This document shows, in pieces, positions 1 through 6,217 of a DNA stretch of 7,058 bases. Positions within the stretch are counted from its first letter, which is position 1, and every line of letters begins with the position of its first letter. Location: positions 1 to 7,058 of the forward strand of contig JACNJI010000175.1 of assembly GCA_014382645.1 (NCBI GenBank). Reading direction: 5' to 3'. The translations under genes were made by a program, and so were the position numbers. The notes under the pieces were generated by a model. The model was not told the origin of the DNA and made no database searches. It saw only the letters and a list, made by a program, of their open reading frames with translations. This stretch comes from Verrucomicrobiota bacterium (GTDB lineage Bacteria; Verrucomicrobiota; Verrucomicrobiia; Opitutales; Seribacteraceae).

Positions 1-77
1 CCTAGAACCGAGCTCACTTGGGATAGACTGTCGATCCGGCTAAGCTCGTTAATAAAGGTTTCTCTTAAAGCAGTCAC
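1..77 (-). CDS. Possible start of another gene downstream of batE (partial, uncertain)
   Basis: On the minus strand, one frame is open from the batE end through to the left edge; the other two frames meet stops. It contains GTG at 77 and would encode a helical N-terminus beginning 'MTALRETFINELSRIDSLSQ'. The composition is protein-like and amphipathic, with no rare residues. However, no Shine-Dalgarno precedes the GTG, no ATG lies in this frame, and a frame this short stays open by chance fairly often. A long helical start of this kind is seen in many proteins, including PheS, but I would not name it. It could equally be non-coding, with the next gene beginning beyond the window. Confidence 0.3.
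   Translation of the reverse strand, partial: MTALRETFINELSRIDSLSQVSSVL
9..48. repeat. Imperfect inverted repeat after batE
   Basis: CGAGCT (9-14) pairs with AGCTCG (43-48), and inside it GGAT (21-24) pairs with ATCC (34-37) around a nine-base loop. The stem is broken by a large internal loop and no T-run follows on the minus strand, so it does not look like a rho-independent terminator of the Bat operon. It may be chance. Confidence 0.25.
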
Positions 78-87
78 TTCGAGTGTG

Positions 88-900
88 TCATTGGAGGATT
101 CGTTGCAATTCCTTGTCCGTGGCCCAACCTTTTTTGTCCCCGGAAACCGAGCGGGCAAGATACCACTTTACTTCATCTTTCGTGACATGCATTTTCAACT
201 GGCCTTTCTCGTCTTTATCGATTCTTACGACCTCGCCCGGTTTGAGTTCGGCATTGGCGTCGTTGGCACCACCGGCGTAGCGGCGAAGCCGAATAACGGC
301 AGTTTCGTTACCTTCGTTGGTTTTAGCCGGAAGCACGGCGACGGCTTCACGCACGAGGAAGTCTATGTTGCGGTCTGCTCGCCATATCGCGTAAGTCCCA
401 AAGGCCACAATTCCCGCCCAACCGATTACCCCGGCGATTTTAGCGAATCCGGAAATATAAGATCTAGTTAGAATCAAGCCCAAGCAGATGCCTAGCCAGA
501 AGGCTATTGTAGTAGCCCATACCCAAATGCTTATTGATTCGGGAGCGAAGTAAAAATCGTCGATTGAAGGGGTGACGGGAGGTAGTCCCACTGTTTTCCG
601 GACGAAGGCTAGATTGGAACTGAATTCCGGATTTCCAGGATCCAGTAATAATGCTTTTCGATAGTGGAGGATCGCCTTACCCGAGGAACCCGTCTTGTAG
701 TGTAGATTGGCCAGATTGCCGTGTAGATTGGCCGAATGGGAAATGGCAACGGCTTTTCCATAAGAGGCAATGGCTGTTTCCAAGTCACCTGACGCCTCCG
801 CCCTAACGCCGTCGTAGAATGGACGGTTTGCCTCGTTCCCGTTAACTCCGCAGGCAAATGTCGCGGAGATAAGGTATACCACTAGTCTTACTAGCTTCAT
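88..900 (-). CDS. batE: BatE-like protein: signal peptide, TPR, two membrane helices, C-terminal SH3-like domain
   Basis: I start this protein at the ATG at 900, giving 270 residues. That start makes a 4-base ATGA overlap with the batD stop and opens directly with a signal-like peptide (MKLVRLVVYLISATFA). The alternative ATG at 948 adds 16 polar residues in front of the signal and overlaps batD by 52 bases, so it is less likely. TPR-like helices span about 28-100, with 'YDGVRAEASGDLETAIASYGKA' and 'GNLANLHYKTGSSGKAILHYRKAL' as two clear units. Transmembrane helices lie at about 125-146 and 153-172. A beta-rich SH3-like domain follows (about 182-268), ending 'GWATDKELQRIL'. The TPR and SH3 domains should both be periplasmic. 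No Shine-Dalgarno precedes the ATG, so translation probably depends on coupling to batD. BatE proteins have this TPR-SH3 plan; the ligand is unknown. Confidence 0.86.
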   Translation of the reverse strand: MKLVRLVVYLISATFACGVNGNEANRPFYDGVRAEASGDLETAIASYGKAVAISHSANLHGNLANLHYKTGSSGKAILHYRKALLLDPGNPEFSSNLAFVRKTVGLPPVTPSIDDFYFAPESISIWVWATTIAFWLGICLGLILTRSYISGFAKIAGVIGWAGIVAFGTYAIWRADRNIDFLVREAVAVLPAKTNEGNETAVIRLRRYAGGANDANAELKPGEVVRIDKDEKGQLKMHVTKDEVKWYLARSVSGDKKGWATDKELQRILQ

Positions 901-2720
901 GCTAAGGAACGAATGTTTTTGAGGAGGCGCTTGATCCGTACCTGCCAATCCAGAAGAGGTAGGTCTGATTTGGCGTCTCCGGCAAACTCGTGAGCGTCTG
1001 CAGTTTCGAAAACTTCATTGATCTCGGATATAAGTACGTCGGAGGCTTTTCTTTGTAGTAAGATGGCGAGTACCTCGTCTCGGGCCAGAGTCTCTGGCTT
1101 TTCTTGTCCTGACAACGCACCGACCTTTTCTCTTATTGCCCCTCGAGTTGCTCGGAAAAACCCCATGGTGTCGTTGAAACGAGTCGCTCTTTTCATGTCG
1201 TCCCGCAATTTTGCGAATCGTTTGGCTGAGCTATCCCTTGAAGAGCTTCTTTGCCGTATTCTCCATCCTATAATCCCGCAGAAGCAGATGAGTGGCGCGA
1301 TTTGCGCATACCAGAAAGCGGAGGAACGGAAGACTGGTTCGGTAGTAAGGGACTTACGCCATTCGCTTGGCTCGCTTTCAGTTTGAAAGAGATTGCGGGC
1401 CAGTTCTGAGTTTGGTTGTTTCTCAGTAAATGCGAATTCAGGTGGAGACGGGTCCACCCATGTTTCGCCGGCATCGACACGAAGGATATGCGAATTTCCC
1501 GATGCATCGACGTATCGTTCCGAGGTCGGATCGAAATAGGCAAAGGGAACGGCGGGGATTTCTATCTGTCCCGGTCGCAACGGAGTTACCACATAGTCGA
1601 AACTTTGGGTTCCTTCGTATCGAAGGTTTTCATCGCCCTCGAAGGAGAATGCAGGCGGTCCCACCTTTATCTTTTCACTGGAATCGATTTCTGGAGCGGG
1701 CATTACCCCGAAATTTCCTTTGCCCGTTACTGTGAAGGTTATGCGCACGGGGTCGCCAACAGTTACTCGTTCCGCGTCCGTTGCCGAATTCGTGGAAACG
1801 GTGCCAATGGCACCACGGAACGCTTGCGGTCTTCCTTCCATCGGAAGAGACCTCACCTCAAGTTTTAGTTTTTCGGAGGTTACCGACATCGCTTCTTCTC
1901 GACCGAATCCAAAAAATGGATCACGGAAAAATGGATCCTGTAAAAACGGATTGCCCGAAGGAGAATTTCGATTGTTTTGAACACGAACGCGAACGGTCAT
2001 TTTATAGAATAATTCGTGCATGCCTTCCATTGCTGCGGTGAGAGCCACGGGCCATGAATAAACAGTATAGCTTTTCCCGTTGCGGGAGGTGTGTTTCTCG
2101 ATCGGACGGTTGATCTCGCTTTGGGAAAAAGCATCTCCGTTTTTTTGAGGAAGTTGCACAAGACGAGTTATGGGTAGGCGCTCCCAAATATAAAGGTCGA
2201 CTGAGCCCAGCGTGGTTTCACCCTCGTAGAGGTATTTGCGAGGAAGGTTTACCTCTAGGAACAGAGCCTGACGAAGGTCGGACTCTTGTTGTTGAAGAGC
2301 TTGTGCTCGAAGCACATCTTCTTGGTTCGGTGGAAGGACGCGGAGGGTGGCGGCAGGAACACGATGAGGAGTGCCTTTCACCGAGAGGTTCCATGCAGGG
2401 ATGGTGAAGTTTCCGTGCCTTTCGGGTTTAACGGCAAAGGAGAGTTCGAGGCGAACGGAAGGCACTCCATTGAGAAAGCTTGCTGCGCGAAATACGCGCG
2501 GATTACCGGAAATGCCAAGTCCGGCGACGGCGGGGAGACTGCCTGCAGGAGATTGTTGTGAACCGTGAATAGTTACTTTGTAGGTGGTCTGTAGGTTTAA
2601 GGTGATGGCGGAAGGTGAAAAGTTCGCCTCGATGCGAATCTTTTGTTGTTGTCCGATTGCCGAAAAACCGACCAAAAGGAAAGGCCACAGACAATGAAAT
2701 AGGTGAATGATTCTTGTCAC
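897..2720 (-). CDS. batD: BatD: large periplasmic beta-sandwich protein with a membrane anchor and helical tail
   Basis: This 607-residue protein has an N-terminal signal peptide (about 1-23, likely cleaved near AIGQQQ). A long beta-rich periplasmic region of probably three immunoglobulin-like domains follows (about 28-130, 150-290, 300-415). A transmembrane helix lies at about 467-487, then a basic stop-transfer (RIRQRSSSR) and a cytoplasmic helical domain at about 500-605. Family hallmarks are the 'ANFSPS' start of the mature protein, the 'P-x-F' repeats around 257-270 (DPFFRDPFF) before the third domain, 'VGDPVRITFTVTGKGNF' at 321-337 and 'VVTPLRPGQIEIP' at 377-389. The start is GTG, the only non-ATG start among the recognised genes, six bases after the batB/C stop. 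Initiation may depend on reinitiation or on the distant AGGAAGGGA. The stop overlaps the batE start in an ATGA. BatD is thought to be a periplasmic scaffold for the VWA proteins; no enzyme motif is seen. Confidence 0.92.
   Translation of the reverse strand: MTRIIHLFHCLWPFLLVGFSAIGQQQKIRIEANFSPSAITLNLQTTYKVTIHGSQQSPAGSLPAVAGLGISGNPRVFRAASFLNGVPSVRLELSFAVKPERHGNFTIPAWNLSVKGTPHRVPAATLRVLPPNQEDVLRAQALQQQESDLRQALFLEVNLPRKYLYEGETTLGSVDLYIWERLPITRLVQLPQKNGDAFSQSEINRPIEKHTSRNGKSYTVYSWPVALTAAMEGMHELFYKMTVRVRVQNNRNSPSGNPFLQDPFFRDPFFGFGREEAMSVTSEKLKLEVRSLPMEGRPQAFRGAIGTVSTNSATDAERVTVGDPVRITFTVTGKGNFGVMPAPEIDSSEKIKVGPPAFSFEGDENLRYEGTQSFDYVVTPLRPGQIEIPAVPFAYFDPTSERYVDASGNSHILRVDAGETWVDPSPPEFAFTEKQPNSELARNLFQTESEPSEWRKSLTTEPVFRSSAFWYAQIAPLICFCGIIGWRIRQRSSSRDSSAKRFAKLRDDMKRATRFNDTMGFFRATRGAIREKVGALSGQEKPETLARDEVLAILLQRKASDVLISEINEVFETADAHEFAGDAKSDLPLLDWQVRIKRLLKNIRSLA
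1912..1956 (-). repeat. 15-base tandem repeat, three degenerate copies, inside batD
   Basis: On the plus strand the units are AAAAATGGATCACGG, AAAAATGGATCCTGT and AAAAACGGATTGCCC. Units one and two share their first 11 bases and unit three shares less. The period is a multiple of three and encodes NPFLQ-DPFFR-DPFFG (residues 257-271), so the reading frame is kept. Confidence 0.7.
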
Positions 2721-2726
2721 GATACT

Positions 2727-5159
2727 CTAATAGTCCCTTCCTCGTCGGGGAGTTTCGACCACTTTGCCCTCGATGTCCAGTGGCTCAGAGTTGGCCTCGA
2801 TTTCCTGAAGTAGGCGTTCATAGAGAGCGTTCACTTCTTGGGGGACTTCCGGTGGTGATGCCGCAGTCTCGTTTTCGCCGTCCTTGGGGTCTTGCGGGTT
2901 TGGGTCGGAATCCGAGTCTTTCGGGTCCGACTCTGAATTCTGATTATCTTTTTGTGAATCTCCTTGTCCTTCCTGCGGAGTGGAAACACCGAAGTCGAGA
3001 TGTTGAGCAACCGTTTCAAAATCAACGGATGCCAAGTGAGCTTTTTCATCGTTTGCAGGAAAGGTGACGTTTGCATCCTCCCCCTCGACTTGAATGCATA
3101 GGACGTGTTGCCCGGGTGGGACGACTTGAGAGAACTCACCTGATTCGGATGGTTTGAAAGAAGTTTCGTTTTCATCGAGGGCGAGATTCCCGTTTCGATC
3201 GAGAAAGAGATTGGCTCCGGAAAACCCTGTTTCATTGTCGTCTCGATTACCGTCTCGGTTTGCGTCATTCCAGACAAAACCCTGCAACATGGGAGCGGCT
3301 CGGTAGGAGAAGTGGACTTGGCGGTTGCCTGCTTTTGGCAGTTCCACGAACTGTGTCTTTAGGTTGTTCGGATTGAAGGGAGGTGGAGGTGGCGCGAGTA
3401 GTGGGAGCAGGGTGACGCCCTTTGTGCCATTACTTTCAGCGGGAACGCATCCAAGTTGAAAGGAAGTGGGGTAAGTCGCAGAAATCCACTCGATGGCGTA
3501 TCGACCTTGATCGTCAGTTTCGACAAAAGGCTCCGATGAAGCGTTATGTTCGCCGTCGTTGTTTTGATCCCAATAGATTTTGCCTGGCAATCGCGGTTCT
3601 TTCTCTTGTGGTCGTCCGTCTCCATCGACATCTCTCCATGCAATACCTGAAACAAGAGAGAGCAACGACTTGATTCGGCTTTCGATTTGTTTGGCCAGTT
3701 CGTCTCTGTTGACATTGGCCTTTGGGTTGTCGTCAATAGACATGGCCGCTTCGTAGTGCTGCAAGGCCTTTTCCCACGCCTCGCGTGCCGACTTTACGTC
3801 TATCCGATCCAGAGCTTGATTGGCTCGGTTGTATTGAAGGTTCCCTAGAGCATTGAGAATTGTAGATTGAAGGGAAGGCTCGTCTACGGTTCCGTCCAGA
3901 GCTTTTTCGAGGAAAGTCTCGGCTTTTTCAAGGTTACCCGCATCCAGATGAGTGAGGCCGGCGTTTAAATGAAGGCGTGGGTCAACCTGCTTGTCTTCGC
4001 TTTTAGTGGCGTTTATCTCTGCCTCGTAATAGGCGGCAGCTTTTTCAAACTCCTTGTTTTTATGGGCTTCCTCAGCTCTTTTTATATTGTCCCTCCGGAA
4101 ACAGCCAGAGATGAAGATCAATATCATCAATGCGAGCGAGGGGGCAATTGCACGAATCCGTCGTCGATTGCCAAGCAGAAATTCGGTGGCAAGCATGAGC
4201 ATAGCCAATGCCACAAAAGGTTGATAACGTTCGATTGGAAGTTCCTGTGAGAGAATGGTGTGATGTTTGCGGTGGCCGATTGCTTGAAGTTCATCGAAAA
4301 CTCTAGCCAAACCTTCGCCGGCGGGTCCCAATTGGAAGTACTTGCCGCCGGTTGATTCTGCGATGGCACGTAGAGACGTGTCGTCGAGTTTTGTGACGAC
4401 GGCTTTTCCTGCCGGATCCTTAAGGAAATTGCGTGCCCTCTGTGGAATGGGATCAAGAGGAATTTGAGCCCCTTCTTTGCTTCCAATCCCGATCGTGTAA
4501 ATCCGCACGCCTTCCTTGGCGCTTTCCTTGGCTTTCTTCAAGCCTTCCCCTTCCAGATCCTCCCCGTCGGATATAAGTATGAGGAAACGGTCGCTATCAT
4601 CCTCGGAAAAAGATCTGGCGGCCTCATCTATTGGGCGGGAGAGATCGGTTCCTTGGTTTTTAATTACGCCGACTTCCATTTCTCGCAAGGTTCGGCGAAA
4701 AGCGGAGTGGTCGAGGGTCAGCGGGCATTGAAGAAAAGAGGTTCCTGCAAAAGCTATGAGACCGAGTCGGTCACCCTTTACTTTTTCGAGGAGATTGGAA
4801 ATGCCTAGCTTTACCCTCTCGATCCGGTTCGGTCGCACATCGCGGGCGAGCATGCTTCGTGACACGTCCAAGGCGAGAAGCACATCGATTCCGGTCGGGA
4901 TCGCCTTCCGTTGGCTTTTGCCCCACTGGGGTTTCGCCAGTGCCAAGAAAAGTAGGAGAATGGCCGCGGCATATATGACGTTTCGAGCGATGGTCTTTGG
5001 TTTGGAGTGAGATTCGGCTAGCTTGGAAAGTAGCTTAGGTGCTGTGAATTTCTTCAACCGTCGAATTTTCCGTAGTTCCGACCACCACAGGAAGAATCCG
5101 ACTGCGGTAGTTGCAAGTAGGCCCGACAAAAGCCATTCCGGGTGGGCAAAGAGATTCAT
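2727..5159 (-). CDS. batB: BatB-BatC fusion: VWA + TPR protein with two SdrD-B-like calcium-type modules
   Basis: This 810-residue protein is much longer than a usual BatB (about 330). The BatB part has helices at about 9-26 and 59-75, a VWA domain at about 90-295 and a helix at about 312-330. Its MIDAS is complete: D98, S100, S102, T171 and D198 ('ISDGED'). A short basic loop (NRRRIR) and a fourth hydrophobic segment (337-352) ending in ISGC follow, then TPR-like helices at about 354-500; this is the BatC part. Next come two related modules (about 504-620 and 625-725), each starting 'G-hydrophobic-x-W-x-D' and holding EF-hand-like loops. A proline-rich linker (589-594) lies between them. The protein ends in an acidic, low-complexity stretch (728-772) and a short helix, finishing RGRDY; BatC-type proteins often end in a similar short motif. 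By the positive-inside rule the VWA, TPR and calcium-type modules are all periplasmic. The ATG overlaps the batA stop, with AAGGA four bases upstream. Confidence 0.93.
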   Translation of the reverse strand: MNLFAHPEWLLSGLLATTAVGFFLWWSELRKIRRLKKFTAPKLLSKLAESHSKPKTIARNVIYAAAILLLFLALAKPQWGKSQRKAIPTGIDVLLALDVSRSMLARDVRPNRIERVKLGISNLLEKVKGDRLGLIAFAGTSFLQCPLTLDHSAFRRTLREMEVGVIKNQGTDLSRPIDEAARSFSEDDSDRFLILISDGEDLEGEGLKKAKESAKEGVRIYTIGIGSKEGAQIPLDPIPQRARNFLKDPAGKAVVTKLDDTSLRAIAESTGGKYFQLGPAGEGLARVFDELQAIGHRKHHTILSQELPIERYQPFVALAMLMLATEFLLGNRRRIRAIAPSLALMILIFISGCFRRDNIKRAEEAHKNKEFEKAAAYYEAEINATKSEDKQVDPRLHLNAGLTHLDAGNLEKAETFLEKALDGTVDEPSLQSTILNALGNLQYNRANQALDRIDVKSAREAWEKALQHYEAAMSIDDNPKANVNRDELAKQIESRIKSLLSLVSGIAWRDVDGDGRPQEKEPRLPGKIYWDQNNDGEHNASSEPFVETDDQGRYAIEWISATYPTSFQLGCVPAESNGTKGVTLLPLLAPPPPPFNPNNLKTQFVELPKAGNRQVHFSYRAAPMLQGFVWNDANRDGNRDDNETGFSGANLFLDRNGNLALDENETSFKPSESGEFSQVVPPGQHVLCIQVEGEDANVTFPANDEKAHLASVDFETVAQHLDFGVSTPQEGQGDSQKDNQNSESDPKDSDSDPNPQDPKDGENETAASPPEVPQEVNALYERLLQEIEANSEPLDIEGKVVETPRRGRDY
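2734..2742 (-). promoter_or_regulatory. Candidate ribosome binding site of batD, distant from its GTG
   Basis: AGGAAGGGA on the minus strand lies 13 bases before the GTG at 2720, at the very end of the batB/C gene. The spacing is longer than ideal. The batB/C stop (TAG) is in the same frame three codons before the GTG, so no earlier start is possible for batD. The next in-frame ATG is far inside the protein, beyond the signal peptide. Confidence 0.5.
2985..3650 (-). other. Two SdrD-B-like modules with four EF-hand-like loops, within the batB/C gene
   Basis: This region codes for residues 504-725. Loop 1 is DVDGDGRPQEKE (510-521), with D at positions 1, 3 and 5, G at 6 and E at 12. Loop 2 starts DQNNDG (531-536), with an acidic residue one place late (E543). 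Loop 3 starts DANRDG (632-637) and has E643 at position 12. Loop 4 (654-665) has D654, N656, N658, D662 and E665. The paired arrangement in a beta-rich repeat resembles SdrD-B domains of Gram-positive surface proteins and bacterial calcium-binding repeats. Calcium binding is inferred from these residues. Each repeat also has a following beta-type segment containing 'DDQGRY' or 'SESGEF'. Confidence 0.75.
4101..4151 (-). other. BatB-BatC junction: hydrophobic segment ending in a lipobox-like ISGC
   Basis: This stretch codes for residues 337-353, a hydrophobic run ending I350-S-G-C353. It fits the lipobox pattern [LVI][ASTVI][GAS]C. It lies just after the basic NRRRIR and just before the TPR helices, which is exactly where the signal peptide of a stand-alone lipoprotein BatC would sit. 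In the fused protein it most likely acts as a fourth membrane helix. Whether C353 is lipidated is unknown. Confidence 0.55.
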
Positions 5160-6217
5160 GGAATCCTTAAGAATACAGTTCGCGACAGGACTATTTCAAT
5201 CAAAAGAAGAAAAATCCCTGCAGTCAAAGGCCAATGAAAGAGTTCCTCGTAGAGAGCGTTCACTTCGTATGCGACTTCAGTTTTTTCTAGTTGATCGATC
5301 TCTTCGTAAATATCACGAAGAGCGGTTTCGTCTCCTGCCTCGAAGAACTTGGCGCCCGTGGTTTCGGCGACTTTGCGCAGTACTTCCTTGTCCACCGGAT
5401 AATGGGCAATGGTCACTTCCGGATTGCCGGAGGAGTTGCGAAGCAAGTCCCCCGTCCGTCTATCATAGATGTAGGTTCGAGTTCGAGTCGCTTGTCCTAC
5501 CGCAATTGTATAAATTTTTATTCCGTCTTTCTTCGCGCCTTCGGCAAAAACCAGTGGGCTGTGCCGGGGTGGCGGGTCGTCCTTGCCATCGGTCAGAAGA
5601 ATGACGATGCGACTCTTTGCTTCCAGTTCTCGAACGCGGTTGATGCCTTCACCCAAAGCTCCCCCGATGTTTGTTCCCGTCTGGAGCGTGAGACCTACTC
5701 GCATACGGTCGAGATTGCGGTGCAGGTGTTCCTTGTCCAAGGTTAGAGGGCTGAGTAAGTAGGGGTTTACGGAAAAACCTATCAATCCGATCCTGTCGTG
5801 CTTTCGCATGGAGACGAAGTCCTTGATCACTCGTTTCACTACTTCGAGGCGGGTGATGGGTTTGCTCGGACTCTCACTCATGTCCAAGGCAAGCATGGAC
5901 GCGGAAAGGTCAACTGCCAGAACTATGTCCACGCCACTCTCTTGAATGGTGCGAGTACTTTCATCCAATTGTGGTCGAGCAAGAGCGATTGGAAGGCAGA
6001 CCAAAGCGAATAATCGTAAGGTTGGTGGAATCAAACGAGCAGGCCAAGCGCTTCCTGGTTCCGCACAGCGCAAGAGGGCCAACGATGAAAACTTGAGAGT
6101 GGAGTTTCTTTGCTTCTGTCGAAACCTTACGATTATTAGCGCTATTATCACCAGGATGAACCACAACCAGTGAGGCTCTGCCAATCGAAAGCGTTCCCAG
6201 TGCCCGAAAGGGTTCAT
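5156..6217 (-). CDS. batA: BatA: membrane-anchored von Willebrand factor A (VWA) protein
   Basis: This 353-residue protein has the full BatA layout, at the usual length for the family. There are transmembrane helices at about 17-30 and 65-80, a VWA domain at about 96-310, and a third helix at about 329-344, ending in RTVFLRIP. The metal-ion-dependent adhesion site is complete: D103-L-S105-A-S107, T182 in 'TGTN', and D210 in 'LTDGKD'. The loop between the first two helices is basic, which places the VWA domain on the periplasmic side. VWA domains bind partner proteins through a bound divalent metal; the Bat partner is unknown. The ATG overlaps the upstream stop (ATGA) and is backed by a strong Shine-Dalgarno, GGAGG, seven bases upstream. 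The stop overlaps the next start in the same way. The protein resembles the VWA half of the next gene, as expected for the BatA/BatB pair. Confidence 0.94.
   Translation of the reverse strand: MNPFGHWERFRLAEPHWLWFILVIIALIIVRFRQKQRNSTLKFSSLALLRCAEPGSAWPARLIPPTLRLFALVCLPIALARPQLDESTRTIQESGVDIVLAVDLSASMLALDMSESPSKPITRLEVVKRVIKDFVSMRKHDRIGLIGFSVNPYLLSPLTLDKEHLHRNLDRMRVGLTLQTGTNIGGALGEGINRVRELEAKSRIVILLTDGKDDPPPRHSPLVFAEGAKKDGIKIYTIAVGQATRTRTYIYDRRTGDLLRNSSGNPEVTIAHYPVDKEVLRKVAETTGAKFFEAGDETALRDIYEEIDQLEKTEVAYEVNALYEELFHWPLTAGIFLLLIEIVLSRTVFLRIP

Noticed and set aside
9..48. Inverted repeat as the operon terminator
   Set aside because: The stem is short and interrupted and no T-run follows it on the minus strand.
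1..471. Plus-strand frame open from the left edge through 471, antisense to batE
   Set aside because: It lies opposite a well-supported TPR/SH3 gene, has no recognisable domain and no clear Shine-Dalgarno before the ATG-like or GTG starts. It is best explained as a shadow frame.
901..948. Upstream ATG at 948 as the batE start
   Set aside because: It would put 16 polar residues ahead of the signal peptide and overlap batD by 52 bases. The ATG at 900 gives an ATGA overlap like the other junctions and begins with the signal sequence.
2727..5159. Frameshift or assembly error producing the BatB-BatC fusion
   Set aside because: The frame is continuous with normal VWA, membrane, TPR and repeat segments in a sensible order, and BatB-BatC fusions are known in other bacteria.
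5023..5604. 193-codon plus-strand frame across the batA/batB junction
   Set aside because: It is opposite two conserved VWA genes, is rich in Arg, Ser, Phe and Cys as expected for an antisense shadow, and has no family features.
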